This document shows positions 25,313-33,201 of a DNA stretch of 35,252 nucleotides, piece by piece. Where the stretch lies: positions 1 through 35,252 of the forward strand of contig JBEVIU010000059.1 of the NCBI GenBank assembly GCA_040510575.1. Direction: 5' to 3'. The stretch comes from DASUMF01 sp040510575. Its GTDB lineage: Bacteria; Actinomycetota; Acidimicrobiia; IMCC26256; DASPTH01. Positions within the stretch are counted from its first letter, which is position 1. Each line of letters opens with the position of its first letter. The notes beneath the pieces were generated by a model. It made no database searches and was not told where the DNA came from. It worked only from the letters and a program-made list of their open reading frames with translations. Position numbers and translations under genes: made by a program.

Positions 25313-26104
25313 GTGAGCGATGCCGAATCGGAAGCGAGCGCCCGCGCCGTCGTGGACTCGCTGCGCACGTCGAGTGACCATCTCCGTGCGCTCGTGACCC
25401 CGCTCGACGACGACGCCCTCGCCGGCCCCGCGTACCCGACGGAGTGGACGATCGCCGACGTCATGTCGCACGTCGGCTCCGGTGCGGTGATCATGCAGCG
25501 CCGCGTCGACGACGCGCGCCGCGGCCTGTCGACCCCCGACAACTTCGCGCCGTCGGTGTGGGACGAGTGGAACGCGAAATCGCCGCGCGCGAAGGCCGAC
25601 GACGGCCTGGCGGCGGATCAGGCACTGGTCGAGACGCTCGCGGGGCTCGCCGACGTCGACGAAGATCCGCTCGAGTTCGAGATGGGACCGATGACCTTGG
25701 GCTTCGCTGAGTTCGTCGGATTGCGGTTGAACGAGCACACCCTCCACACGTGGGACATCGAGGTCGCGGTCGATCCCGCCGCGGGCTTGCCCGACGGGGC
25801 CGCTGCGAGCGCCGTCGACAACCTCGCGCTCATCATGCGCTACACGGCGCGCCCGACCGGCGACGCGCGCACCATCCACGTGCAGACCACCGATCCGACG
25901 CGCTCGTTCACGGTGACCTTGGCGCCGGACTCGGCGAGCTGCGAGGCCGATGACGCCGAGGCCGCGGCCGCGGCCGACGTGGTGCTCCCGGCCGAGGCGT
26001 GGGTGCGGCTCGTCTACGGTCGACTCGACGCCGAGCACACGCCGGCGTTCACCGGCGATGCGAGCACGCTCGAGACCCTTCGCCAGGTGTTTCCAGGGCC
26101 CTGA
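25313..26104 (+). CDS. Maleylpyruvate isomerase family mycothiol-dependent enzyme
   Basis: A 263-residue protein with an N-terminal DinB-like bundle and a C-terminal SCP2-like domain. The likely metal triad is H53 (ADVMSHVGSG), E141 and H145 (LNEHTLHTWDIEVAVDP), the arrangement known in the mycothiol-dependent maleylpyruvate isomerase. Substrate unknown; most genomic members are not true isomerases. GTG 25313 follows GGAGG by 8 nt. A GTG two codons earlier is too close, and an upstream GTG at 25208 would translate the 15-bp repeats. Its presence supports an actinobacterial (mycothiol-making) host. Confidence 0.88.
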   Translation: MSDAESEASARAVVDSLRTSSDHLRALVTPLDDDALAGPAYPTEWTIADVMSHVGSGAVIMQRRVDDARRGLSTPDNFAPSVWDEWNAKSPRAKADDGLAADQALVETLAGLADVDEDPLEFEMGPMTLGFAEFVGLRLNEHTLHTWDIEVAVDPAAGLPDGAAASAVDNLALIMRYTARPTGDARTIHVQTTDPTRSFTVTLAPDSASCEADDAEAAAAADVVLPAEAWVRLVYGRLDAEHTPAFTGDASTLETLRQVFPGP

Positions 26105-26131
26105 CGTCGATGGCCTGACCTCGTATCGCGG

Positions 26132-26588
26132 TCAGGAGACGACCACTCGAGCCTGCGCCAGGTTCGGGATGCGGCGTGCGGTGGACGACGTGTCGCCCTC
26201 GCGGTGCGAGTGCTGTGCAGGTCGGCGACCCCAGTGGTCGAGGCCGATGGCGGTGAGCACCTGGTAGTAGCAGCGGCCGACGGCGGTCGACTCGTCGACG
26301 AGGTCGATCTGGTGGGTCCCGGTGAAGTGGCGCACGTAGATGGGCGGGCCGCCCTCGTCACGGGTGCGGTCGCGCGCGCCGGTGAAGATCTCGATGATCT
26401 CGTCGCGGCCCGTGTAGACGCTCACCGGTGTGCATGACCGCGTCGGGAGCGAAAAGCTCGAGCACCTGCGGGAAGCGACCGGTGTCACCGTTCGCGTTGT
26501 AGCGGGCGACGAGGTCCCGAATCTCCTCTCGCGCTGACAGCTCCCAGAGCTCCACGACTACCCCCCGGATCGGCTCGGTCGGCACCAT
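26132..26588 (-). pseudogene. SnoaL-like/NTF2-fold gene broken by a +1 frameshift
   Basis: The first frame reads VELWELSAREEIRDLVARYNANGDTGRFPQVLELFAPDAVMHTGE. Removing one base at 26420 joins it to VYTGRDEIIEIFTGARDRTRDEGGPPIYVRHFTGTHQIDLVDESTAVGRCYYQVLTAIGLDHWGR in the next frame, a complete SnoaL-like domain. As given, translation ends in a wrong frame after GERLHGPRR. The start may be ATG 26588 or GTG 26555. The segment after GLDHWGR is not family-like and may be decayed too. A sequencing error is the alternative to a real mutation. Confidence 0.8.
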
Positions 26589-26626
26589 ATCCCAGGCCCC
26601 GACGGTCGGCGCTAGCTTCTCCAACG

Positions 26627-27790
26627 ATGCAGTTCGAGCTGACTGAGCTCACGGCCGACGAGCTCGCACTGCGCGCCGAGGTGCGCGAGTTCCTCGCTGC
26701 CGAGCTCCCCCGCGGTTCCTTCACCCCCGGGCTCGGCATGAACGCGGCCAAGGACCCGGCGTTCTCGCAGAAACTCGGCGCCAGGGGCTGGTTGGGCATG
26801 GCCCTGCCGACGAAGTACGGCGGGCACGATCGCAGTGCCGTCGACCGGCTGATCGTCACCGAGGAGCTCTTGCGCTGGGGCGCGCCGGTCGGCCACCACT
26901 GGGTCGCGGACCGCCAGTCCGGTCCGGTGATCGCGCGCTTCGGCACCGAGGCGCAGAAGCAGCGCTTTCTCCCGCCCATCTGCCGCGGCGAGCTGTCCTT
27001 CTCGATCGGCATGAGCGAGCCCGACAGCGGCAGCGACCTCGCGTCGCTGTCGACGAAGGCCACGCGCGACGGCGACGGGTGGGTCGTCAGCGGTCGCAAG
27101 ATCTGGACGTCGTGGGCCGACCGCAACGACTGGATGATCCTGCTCTGTCGCACCGCGTCGATCGAGGAGACAGGCGACAAGCGCCTCGGGATGTCGCAGC
27201 TCATCGTCGACCTGCGTGCACCGGGCGTGGAGGTCACACCGATCACCTTCATCGACGGCACCGCGGATTTCTGCGAGGTGGTGCTCGACGATGTGTTCGT
27301 GCCCGAGGAGCTGCTCCTCGGCGAGCTCGGCGCGGGTTGGAGCCAGAACACGTCAGAGCTTGCCTTCGAGCGCGGTGGCCCCGACCGTTGGCTCAGCACC
27401 TATCTCGTGGTCGAGGAACTGCTGCGCGAGCACGAGGACGACCGTCCGCTGCCGGACGAGTTGGCCGACCTGCTCGGCACGGCCGCCGCCAACTACTGGG
27501 TGCTGTGCAACCTCACGTTGTCGGTGGCGCGGTCGATCGACGCGGGTGGCTCCCCGTCGATCGAGGCGTCGTTGGTGAAGGAGATGGGCACGCGCTTCGA
27601 GCAGGACGTGCTCAACGCGGTACTCGCATTCGTCGAGTTCGAACCGAGCCTGCCCGCGCGTTCGCTGCTCGAGCAGGTGCTGGTCACGGCGACGCTCACC
27701 GCGCCCTCGTTCACGATCCGCGGCGGTACCAACGAGGTCCTGCGGTCGGTGGCGGCAAAGGGGCTGCAACCGACCGGAGGCCGGCGATGA
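26627..27790 (+). CDS. Acyl-CoA dehydrogenase family protein
   Basis: A 387-residue FAD-dependent dehydrogenase introducing the alpha-beta double bond into an acyl-CoA thioester. The middle domain has FSIGMSEPDSGSDLASLSTKATRDGDGWVVSGRKIWTSWA, and the C-terminal domain ends FTIRGGTNEVLRSVAAKGLQP, both standard. The second dehydrogenase gene overlaps its stop by ATGA. Coupled pairs like this often form alpha2beta2 enzymes for bulky CoA esters such as steroid side chains (known for mycobacterial FadE pairs; here inference). TAGCTT lies 8 nt before the ATG. Confidence 0.92.
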   Translation: MQFELTELTADELALRAEVREFLAAELPRGSFTPGLGMNAAKDPAFSQKLGARGWLGMALPTKYGGHDRSAVDRLIVTEELLRWGAPVGHHWVADRQSGPVIARFGTEAQKQRFLPPICRGELSFSIGMSEPDSGSDLASLSTKATRDGDGWVVSGRKIWTSWADRNDWMILLCRTASIEETGDKRLGMSQLIVDLRAPGVEVTPITFIDGTADFCEVVLDDVFVPEELLLGELGAGWSQNTSELAFERGGPDRWLSTYLVVEELLREHEDDRPLPDELADLLGTAAANYWVLCNLTLSVARSIDAGGSPSIEASLVKEMGTRFEQDVLNAVLAFVEFEPSLPARSLLEQVLVTATLTAPSFTIRGGTNEVLRSVAAKGLQPTGGRR

Positions 27791-28890
27791 GCACTGCCGT
27801 CCCGAGCACCGGCGTCCCGAGCACCGGCGTCCCGAGCGCCGGCGTCCCGAGCGCCGGCGTCGACCCGCTCCTCGTCGAGACGGTCGAGCGCCTCCTCGAG
27901 GAGGAAAGCACCTTCGACGCGGTCGAGCAGGCCGAGACCGACGGCTGGTGCGCGCCGGTGTGGGACGCGCTCGAGGCGTCGGGATTCCCATGGATCTCGC
28001 TCGCCGAGGATGTCGGCGGATCGGGCGGATCGCTCGCCGACGCGATGGCGGTGCTGCGCAGCGTCGGACGCCACGCCGCGCCGGTGCCGCTCGCGGAGAC
28101 CGGCGTGCTCGGCGGGTGGCTCGCCGCCGGGGCCGGCTTCGAGCTGCCGAGCGGACCCACCACGGTGGTCCCCGATTCGCGCGCGCTCACACTCGACGGC
28201 GGACGCCTGCGCGGTGAGGCCACCGTGGCCTGGGCGCGCCCGGCAGCCCGCGTGCTCGCCGTGGTCGACGCCCCCGACGGGCCGCTGATCGTGTCGGCAC
28301 CTCCCGACCAGCTCGACATCGAGCCACGCACCAACCTGGCCGGCGAGCCGCGCGACGTGGTGCGGTTCGACCATGCGCTCGCCGACCTCGAGCACGCCCC
28401 GGCAGCGTCAGGCGTCGACGGCGACGCGCTGTTGCAGCGCGGATGCCTGACCCGAATCGTGCTGTCGGCCGGTGCGCTCGAGACGCTCACGCAGTTGACC
28501 GTCGATTACACGAACGAGCGGCGCCAGTTCGGCAAGCCCGTCGCGGCGTTCCAGGCCGTGCAGCTCCACCTCGTCACGATCGCGCAGGCGTCAGTGCGCG
28601 CGTCGATGGCGGCCGACCTCGCGACACGGGCGCTCGCCGCCGGCGACGCGCGCTTCGAGATCGCGGCCGCGCGGGTGGTCGTCGACGCTGCCGCGGTCGA
28701 GGCGACACGCGCATCGCATCAGGCCCACGGCGCGATGGGCGTGACCCGCGAGTACCGGTTGCACCACTTCTCGCGTCGCTTGTGGGCGTGGCGGCACGAG
28801 TACGGCGCGGCGAAGCACTGGCGGCGCGCGCTCGGCACCGACATCGCGGCCGCCGGCGCCGACGAGCTGTTTCCGACGATCAGCCGATAG
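27787..28890 (+). CDS. Acyl-CoA dehydrogenase family protein with pentapeptide-repeat N-terminus
   Basis: A 367-residue acyl-CoA dehydrogenase, smaller and more divergent than its neighbour; the C-terminal domain is clear (VDYTNERRQFGKPVAAFQAVQLHLVTIAQ, HQAHGAMGVTREYRLHHFSRRLWAWRHEYG). The N-terminus begins with repeats of V-P-S-T/A-G before the first helix (DPLLVETVERLLEEE). The ATG overlaps the upstream stop as ATGA. It probably forms a heteromer with the upstream gene product; which subunit holds the catalytic base is not settled here. Confidence 0.9.
   Translation: MSTAVPSTGVPSTGVPSAGVPSAGVDPLLVETVERLLEEESTFDAVEQAETDGWCAPVWDALEASGFPWISLAEDVGGSGGSLADAMAVLRSVGRHAAPVPLAETGVLGGWLAAGAGFELPSGPTTVVPDSRALTLDGGRLRGEATVAWARPAARVLAVVDAPDGPLIVSAPPDQLDIEPRTNLAGEPRDVVRFDHALADLEHAPAASGVDGDALLQRGCLTRIVLSAGALETLTQLTVDYTNERRQFGKPVAAFQAVQLHLVTIAQASVRASMAADLATRALAAGDARFEIAAARVVVDAAAVEATRASHQAHGAMGVTREYRLHHFSRRLWAWRHEYGAAKHWRRALGTDIAAAGADELFPTISR
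27801..27860 (+). repeat. Four copies of a 15-bp in-frame tandem repeat
   Basis: Copies 1 and 2 are CCCGAGCACCGGCGT and copies 3 and 4 are CCCGAGCGCCGGCGT, encoding P-S-T-G-V and P-S-A-G-V. A degenerate partial copy precedes at 27789-27800. The unit keeps the frame, so copy number can change without breaking the gene. Confidence 0.9.
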
Positions 28891-28937
28891 TCGGCGCCCG
28901 CTCGTTCGGCGGTCGAACCAACGACAGGATCGACGTC

Positions 28938-29057
28938 ATGGGCCTGCTGGACGGCAGGGTGATGACTATCCGGTCGAGGTCGAGCGGCAAGGTGTTGCGA
29001 CGCCGAGCTCGTCGTCACCGCCATCGACGCGGCCCCGCTCGGCGCACCGCGCGATGA
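28938..29057 (+). pseudogene. Probable 5' stub of an SDR gene
   Basis: MGLLDGRV at 28938 is the common opening of SDR proteins (followed by V-I-V-T-G-A-G in intact genes). Here it goes straight into an Arg-rich shadow sequence. The stub lies in the 203-bp gap between the dehydrogenase pair and the MaoC genes. Eight residues are little evidence. Confidence 0.35.
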
Positions 29058-29093
29058 TGACCGCCAGGCCACTCCGTCAGCAGGGGAGCACGC

Positions 29094-29576
29094 ATGATCA
29101 TCGAACGGTTCCCGGTCGAGGCGTCGCACATCTTGATGTTCGCCCGCGCCATCGGCGATCCCAACCCCGCGTACGTCGACCCCGACAGCCCCGAGGCGCA
29201 GGCCCTCGGCGGCGTGGTCGCTCCCCCGACCTTCTCCATGGCCGGCTCGCAGTTCGACCCCGACAACGTGTTGCGGCCCAAGCCGGGTGAGCCGTGGTTC
29301 GGATCCGGACGCGAGCCCAGCGGCGCAGTGAGCGAAGGCAGCGGACTGCTCCACGCCGAGCAGGTCTTCGAGTACCACCAGCCGCTGCGCGCCGGGATGG
29401 AGCTCGTCGCCACGGAGCGCGAAGGCAAGAGCTGGGAGAAGGAGAGCAAGCGCGGTGGCCTGCTCAAGTTCTCCGAGACGATCACCGACTACCGCGATGC
29501 CGCCACCGGCGAGCTCGTGGTCAGCGCCACGCTGGTCGGCGTCATCCCTGAGCGCCCCGTCGACCAGGACGCGTGA
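29094..29576 (+). CDS. MaoC-type hydratase, N-terminal-domain (FAS1-dehydratase-like) protein
   Basis: A 160-residue hotdog-fold protein. FPVEASHILMFARAIGDPNPAYVD and GGVVAPPTFSMAGSQFDPD, then LLHAEQVFEYHQPLRAGMELVATER, match the substrate-binding MaoC_dehydrat_N half. Such proteins pair with a catalytic MaoC partner, encoded here immediately downstream, to hydrate trans-2-enoyl-CoAs made by the neighbouring dehydrogenases. ATG 29094 follows GGGGAG. Confidence 0.9.
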   Translation: MIIERFPVEASHILMFARAIGDPNPAYVDPDSPEAQALGGVVAPPTFSMAGSQFDPDNVLRPKPGEPWFGSGREPSGAVSEGSGLLHAEQVFEYHQPLRAGMELVATEREGKSWEKESKRGGLLKFSETITDYRDAATGELVVSATLVGVIPERPVDQDA

Positions 29577-29577
29577 C

Positions 29578-30000
29578 GTGACGGCTTCGGCGAAGGATCT
29601 CGAGGTCGGCGATGCACGCACGCTCGTGGTGATCGACAACCTCACGCGCACGCAGATCGTGATGTACGCGGGAGCTTCGGGCGACTACAACCCGCTCCAC
29701 TCCGACGAGGTGTACGCCACACAATCGGCGGGCTATCCCTCGACATTCGCCCACGGCATGCTCAGCATGGGCGCGACCGGTCGGGTGCTCACCGACTGGT
29801 TCGGACCCGATCGGTTGCTGCGCTACGCGGTGCGGTTCGTCAACCAGGTGTGGCCGGGCGACACGCTCACCGCCACCGCGACCGTCGAGGCGATCCGCGA
29901 GGACGGCGACGGCCCGGTGGTCGACATCGCGGTCTCGACCGTCAACCAGGACGGCAAGCCGGTCGTCACCGGCACTGCGATCGCCCGACTGGATCCCTGA
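29578..30000 (+). CDS. MaoC-family (R)-enoyl-CoA hydratase
   Basis: A 140-residue hotdog protein with the hydratase-2 motif YAGASGDYNPLHSD; D36 and H41 are the expected catalytic dyad and N38 the conserved Asn. It starts GTG 29578, one base after the stop of the N-terminal-type partner, so the pair is translated in tandem and probably assembles as a heterodimer. Likely role: second step of beta-oxidation of a bulky acyl-CoA. Confidence 0.92.
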   Translation: MTASAKDLEVGDARTLVVIDNLTRTQIVMYAGASGDYNPLHSDEVYATQSAGYPSTFAHGMLSMGATGRVLTDWFGPDRLLRYAVRFVNQVWPGDTLTATATVEAIREDGDGPVVDIAVSTVNQDGKPVVTGTAIARLDP

Positions 30001-30023
30001 CCCGTCCAAGCGACCGGGCCCGA

Positions 30024-30425
30024 TCAGTCGCCGTGAACTTCCTCCGTCGCGGTTGTCACGTCGATCTCGAACCACACTGTCTTTCCGCCCTCCGCGCGTC
30101 GCTCGGTCCCCCACTCGTTCGCCAGGGCGTCGATGAGGAGCACACCGCGGCCGCGTTCAGCCAAGGGTCCGGGACTGCGCTTCACCGGAGGTTCGTCGCT
30201 CGGGTCCTCGACCTCGACCCTGATCGAGGTGGGCGTTCGCCACGCTCGGAGCGTCATCGGCGCTCCGACATGGCGAACGACATTGCTGACGAGCTCCGTC
30301 GTGAGCATTTCGGTCACGTCCCCGAAGCCGTCGAGATCCCAGGTCTTCAGCGCCTCGCGGAGGAACGCGCGCGCCGTGGCCGACGAATTGGGAAGCGGTG
30401 GCAGGTGCGTCTCGACGCTCTCCAC
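30024..30425 (-). CDS. RsbW/SpoIIAB-like ATP-binding anti-sigma kinase
   Basis: A 133-residue GHKL-fold protein (HATPase_c_2). The N-box is ELVSNVVRHVG (E44, N48), G1 is VEDPSDEPP (D74), and G2 is RGRGVLLIDALANEWG. Proteins of this family bind a sigma factor or phosphorylate a STAS antagonist. GTG 30425 is preceded by GGAGG at 8 nt; upstream codons in the frame have no ribosome site. The STAS gene is divergent 99 bp away and is the natural partner. Confidence 0.85.
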   Translation of the reverse strand: MESVETHLPPLPNSSATARAFLREALKTWDLDGFGDVTEMLTTELVSNVVRHVGAPMTLRAWRTPTSIRVEVEDPSDEPPVKRSPGPLAERGRGVLLIDALANEWGTERRAEGGKTVWFEIDVTTATEEVHGD

Positions 30426-30524
30426 CAGAAAATCCTCCAATCGCGTCCTGAAGTCCTCCCCATCGCCCCCGCGTTGGAAACACGAAGTAGGTTTCGGCCG
30501 GGCAACGAGGGACCGGGATTGCAG

Positions 30525-30872
30525 ATGACGGAGTTGTCGCTCGACGTGAGCTCTGACCGTGAGGGCCATGTCGTCATTGCCGTTGCGGGCGAGGTGGAGA
30601 TGACGACGGCGCCGCAACTCGCCGACTGCATCCTCGAGCACGCGACGATGGACGTCCTGGTCGACCTCTCGGGCGTCACGTTCCTGGACTCCACCGGCAT
30701 CACGGCACTCGTGCGCGGCTACAACGAGCTCCGCAAGAACGGACACACCTTCCGCACGACGGGCGAACGCGACGTGATCCTGCGGGTGCTGGAGATCTCA
30801 GGCCTCGACGGCATGTTCCACGGCGACCCTTCCGCCGACAACCCTCCTTCCGACGACCCTCCCTCCAGCTAG
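30525..30872 (+). CDS. STAS-domain anti-sigma factor antagonist (RsbV/SpoIIAA-like)
   Basis: A 115-residue STAS protein. VIAVAGEVEMTTAPQLADCI and VLVDLSGVTFLDSTGITALVRGYNELR are typical; S56 in DSTG is the expected phosphorylation site, addressed by the adjacent kinase and dephosphorylated by the SpoIIE-type phosphatase encoded at 31533. The C-terminal Pro/Asp/Ser tail (DPSADNPPSDDPPSS) is probably unstructured. It converges with the unknown-function gene, with a single base between the stops. Confidence 0.92.
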   Translation: MTELSLDVSSDREGHVVIAVAGEVEMTTAPQLADCILEHATMDVLVDLSGVTFLDSTGITALVRGYNELRKNGHTFRTTGERDVILRVLEISGLDGMFHGDPSADNPPSDDPPSS

Positions 30873-30873
30873 G

Positions 30874-31533
30874 TCAGTACTCGTCCGAGCCTTGTACCCA
30901 GAGGAAGGACTGGATGTCGATCTGGTCCCGCGGCGCCAGGTCGGTGAGGTCGTGCCTCACGACTCGGCAGAGCTCGAGAAAGCTCGAGTAGGTCTCCCAG
31001 TTCGGCTGTGATGAGTACGTGAGGTCGAAGCCATACCTTCGAGCGGCGCGTTGCATGGCTACCGGCTTGAGAAAGGCGTGCACCCGTGGACGGGCGATGA
31101 ACCCGAAGACGGTGAGGATCGGCCACGTGAGCACGCGGGTCTGCCTCCGAGGGAGCGCGGCAACCGCGTCGATCCAGCGCTCGAATCGTTGCCGCTCGGT
31201 GCCGGCGCCCCAGAGCCAGTCGTAGCACCCGTCCGCGAACCGTCGAGCTCCGTCGTCTGAGCGAACGACTGCATCCTTCAGCGCCATCTTCTCGTACGAG
31301 AACAGCAACGGCTGTCCGGCTTCGATACGAACTGCCGCGCTGCTCACCTCTTGGTGCTGTTCGGCTTCGAGCTTGGTCCTGAACTCGTCCTTGGCACCGA
31401 TCTCGGTGCGCCATCTTCGGTGCGCACGCCACTTGTAGTCACGCTCCCACGCCAGGTAGGTCTCGTCCGAGAAGCCGTCGGGAAACTGTCGAAGGAAGCG
31501 CCGGCGACAGTCGCGGGCACCCTTCGAGGGCAT
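30874..31533 (-). CDS. Conserved protein of unknown function coupled to the SpoIIE phosphatase
   Basis: A 219-residue soluble-looking protein, rich in Arg and aromatic residues, without a motif I can tie to an activity. Striking stretches are FSDETYLAWERDYKWRAH, LLFSYEKMALKDAV, RRQTRVLTWPILTVFGFIARP and the C-terminal DIQSFLWVQGSDEY. They look strongly constrained, and I recall similar proteins annotated only as hypothetical. ATG 31533 overlaps the phosphatase stop as TGATG, so it is translated with that enzyme and may act in the same stress pathway (inference). It is not obviously a membrane protein. Confidence 0.85.
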   Translation of the reverse strand: MPSKGARDCRRRFLRQFPDGFSDETYLAWERDYKWRAHRRWRTEIGAKDEFRTKLEAEQHQEVSSAAVRIEAGQPLLFSYEKMALKDAVVRSDDGARRFADGCYDWLWGAGTERQRFERWIDAVAALPRRQTRVLTWPILTVFGFIARPRVHAFLKPVAMQRAARRYGFDLTYSSQPNWETYSSFLELCRVVRHDLTDLAPRDQIDIQSFLWVQGSDEY

Positions 31534-32789
31534 CAGGTCGAGTCTCGCCGCTGCAGGACGATGAGCGCGATGTCATCCTGCGGGACGGTGTCGGCGACGA
31601 GCTTCCGCATGATCTGCGCGGCCACGGCCTCGGGGGGACCTGCGACGGTTGCATCCTGGAGCCGCTGAAACCCGACGTCGAGGGATTCCCCGCGCCGCTC
31701 GATCAGGCCGTCCGTGTAGAACGCGACGGTCGTGCCGGGCGCAAGGGCAATTGTCGTCGAGCGCCGAGCCGGCCGCGGCGACCGCACGCCCAACGGAGGG
31801 CTCGTCTCGATCTCCGCGAACGTCGCCGCACGCTCCGGAGTCGCGACGACCGGCGGGGGGTGTCCGGCCACGGCGATGGTGAGCGCGTCGTAGGGGGGCG
31901 CGCTGACCGCGCACGCGACCGTCGCGAGTGCGCCGATCTCGAACTGCTCGACCTTGCGATCGACGAGGTCGAGCACGTGCGCCGGCGAGGTGTCCAGCAG
32001 CGAGTAGGCCCGGAGGGCGCTCCGTATGCGTCCCATCACGACTGCCGCGTGCACGCCGTGGCCGGCGACATCGCCGACGACGATCCACACCTGACCCGAC
32101 GGCAGCATGAACAGGTCGTACCAATCGCCGCCGACGGCCCGGTCTTCTGCTGGGACGTACCGCGCGGCAAAGCCGAGCCCCGGGACCTCGGGGAGCCTCG
32201 AGGGCAACAGGCTCCGTTCGAGCAGCACGGCCGCGGCCCGCTCGATTGCGAACGCGCGCGTCTGCATCGCTCCCGCCATCCGGTCGGCGACGATCTGCAG
32301 CAGCATGCCGTCCTGTTCACTGAACGGCCGAGTGTCGAGTCGGCCCACGTGGAGGACGCCGGCCACTGCGTTCCCGCTGAACAGCGGCACGCCGAGCATC
32401 ACCTGGATACCCGTCTCCCACAGCAGCGGGTTCGAGACCGTGGTCTCGTCGACGCGTTCCAACCAGACCGGGTGCTTCGTTGCCGCGATCCGCCCTGCGA
32501 ACCCGGTTCCGAGCGGCACCCTCACGCCTTGGCGAACCTCGCTCTCGATGCCACACGCCGCTCGCGCAACGAGATCGTTGGAGGTTTCGTCGAGCAGGAG
32601 GACTGCCGCGGTGTCGACATCGAAGATGTCGCGCACGCGGTCGAGGAGCTCCACCAGCAGGTCGTCGACGTCGAGACGCGTCAGCCGACTGTCAGTGAGC
32701 GCCTCGAGGTTCTCCAGACGAGCGGTGACGTCATCGCCCAGGTCGAGGAACTCGGCTGCCTTCACCGTCACAGATTGCCCGAGCGTCAT
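31533..32789 (-). CDS. GAF-domain SpoIIE-type PP2C phosphatase
   Basis: A 418-residue phosphatase: GAF sensor domain (about 40-185), linker helix with LLERSLLPSRLPEVPG, then a SpoIIE/PP2C domain (about 205-415). Metal-binding positions include D222 (GGDWYDLF), D240 (VGDVAGHG) and the final D in QDDIALIV. It should remove phosphate from the STAS antagonist in response to a ligand or redox cue sensed by GAF, releasing a sigma factor. It starts four bases after the GlsB-like gene and is coupled to the unknown gene downstream. Confidence 0.93.
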   Translation of the reverse strand: MTLGQSVTVKAAEFLDLGDDVTARLENLEALTDSRLTRLDVDDLLVELLDRVRDIFDVDTAAVLLLDETSNDLVARAACGIESEVRQGVRVPLGTGFAGRIAATKHPVWLERVDETTVSNPLLWETGIQVMLGVPLFSGNAVAGVLHVGRLDTRPFSEQDGMLLQIVADRMAGAMQTRAFAIERAAAVLLERSLLPSRLPEVPGLGFAARYVPAEDRAVGGDWYDLFMLPSGQVWIVVGDVAGHGVHAAVVMGRIRSALRAYSLLDTSPAHVLDLVDRKVEQFEIGALATVACAVSAPPYDALTIAVAGHPPPVVATPERAATFAEIETSPPLGVRSPRPARRSTTIALAPGTTVAFYTDGLIERRGESLDVGFQRLQDATVAGPPEAVAAQIMRKLVADTVPQDDIALIVLQRRDST

Positions 32790-32793
32790 CGCT

Positions 32794-33078
32794 TCATCGA
32801 TGCAACGGGTGTCGGCGCGATCGCGTGACGGCCCTGTAGATCAGCAGCGCGATCACCGCGCCGATGATCGAGCCGATGAGGCCGGATGCCTGCAGCGCGC
32901 CCTCGTCGAGATCCTTTCCGAAGAGGACGTACCCGAGAAAGCCGCCGATGAACGACCCGACGACACCGAGCAGGACGGTGGCCCAGAAGCCCATGGGATC
33001 CCTCCCAGGCACCAGGAGTCTTGCCAGGAAGCCGGCCACGATGCCGACGATGAGCATGTAGAGCAGAAAGCCGATCAT
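32794..33078 (-). CDS. GlsB/YeaQ/YmgE family (transglycosylase-associated) membrane protein
   Basis: A 94-residue protein with three Gly-rich helices: MIGFLLYMLIVGIVAGFLARLLVPG, FWATVLLGVVGSFIGGFLGYVLFG and SGLIGSIIGAVIALLIYRAV. The family is linked to general stress responses; its biochemical role is not established. ATG 33078 follows GGAGG at 6 nt. It heads the minus-strand operon with the SpoIIE phosphatase and the unknown protein. Confidence 0.92.
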   Translation of the reverse strand: MIGFLLYMLIVGIVAGFLARLLVPGRDPMGFWATVLLGVVGSFIGGFLGYVLFGKDLDEGALQASGLIGSIIGAVIALLIYRAVTRSRRHPLHR

Positions 33079-33110
33079 GTCCGTCCTCCGCACTCGAAGT
33101 GAGAAAGAAC

Positions 33111-33137
33111 GTTCCCTCCGCGACCGCTCCCGTAAAC
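33111..33137 (-). promoter_or_regulatory. Candidate stress-sigma (SigB/SigF-type) promoter of the GlsB operon
   Basis: On the minus strand GTTT (33137-33134) and GGGAAC (33116-33111) are 17 bp apart, resembling the GTTT...GGGTAT pattern of SigB/SigF. The -10 match is partial. The context (stress protein and partner-switching genes) raises its plausibility. Confidence 0.3.
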
Positions 33138-33189
33138 GCGACGGACCGTCACTCCGGAGCGGCGGTGGGAGAGTCCCCCGCGCCAGCGG

Positions 33190-33195
33190 TAGGTT
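33190..33195 (+). promoter_or_regulatory. Putative -10 of a leaderless small-ORF promoter
   Basis: TAGGTT lies 6 nt before ATG 33202, in the same arrangement as the other leaderless candidates. It supports the small gene downstream. Confidence 0.4.
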
Positions 33196-33201
33196 CGGAA
33201 T

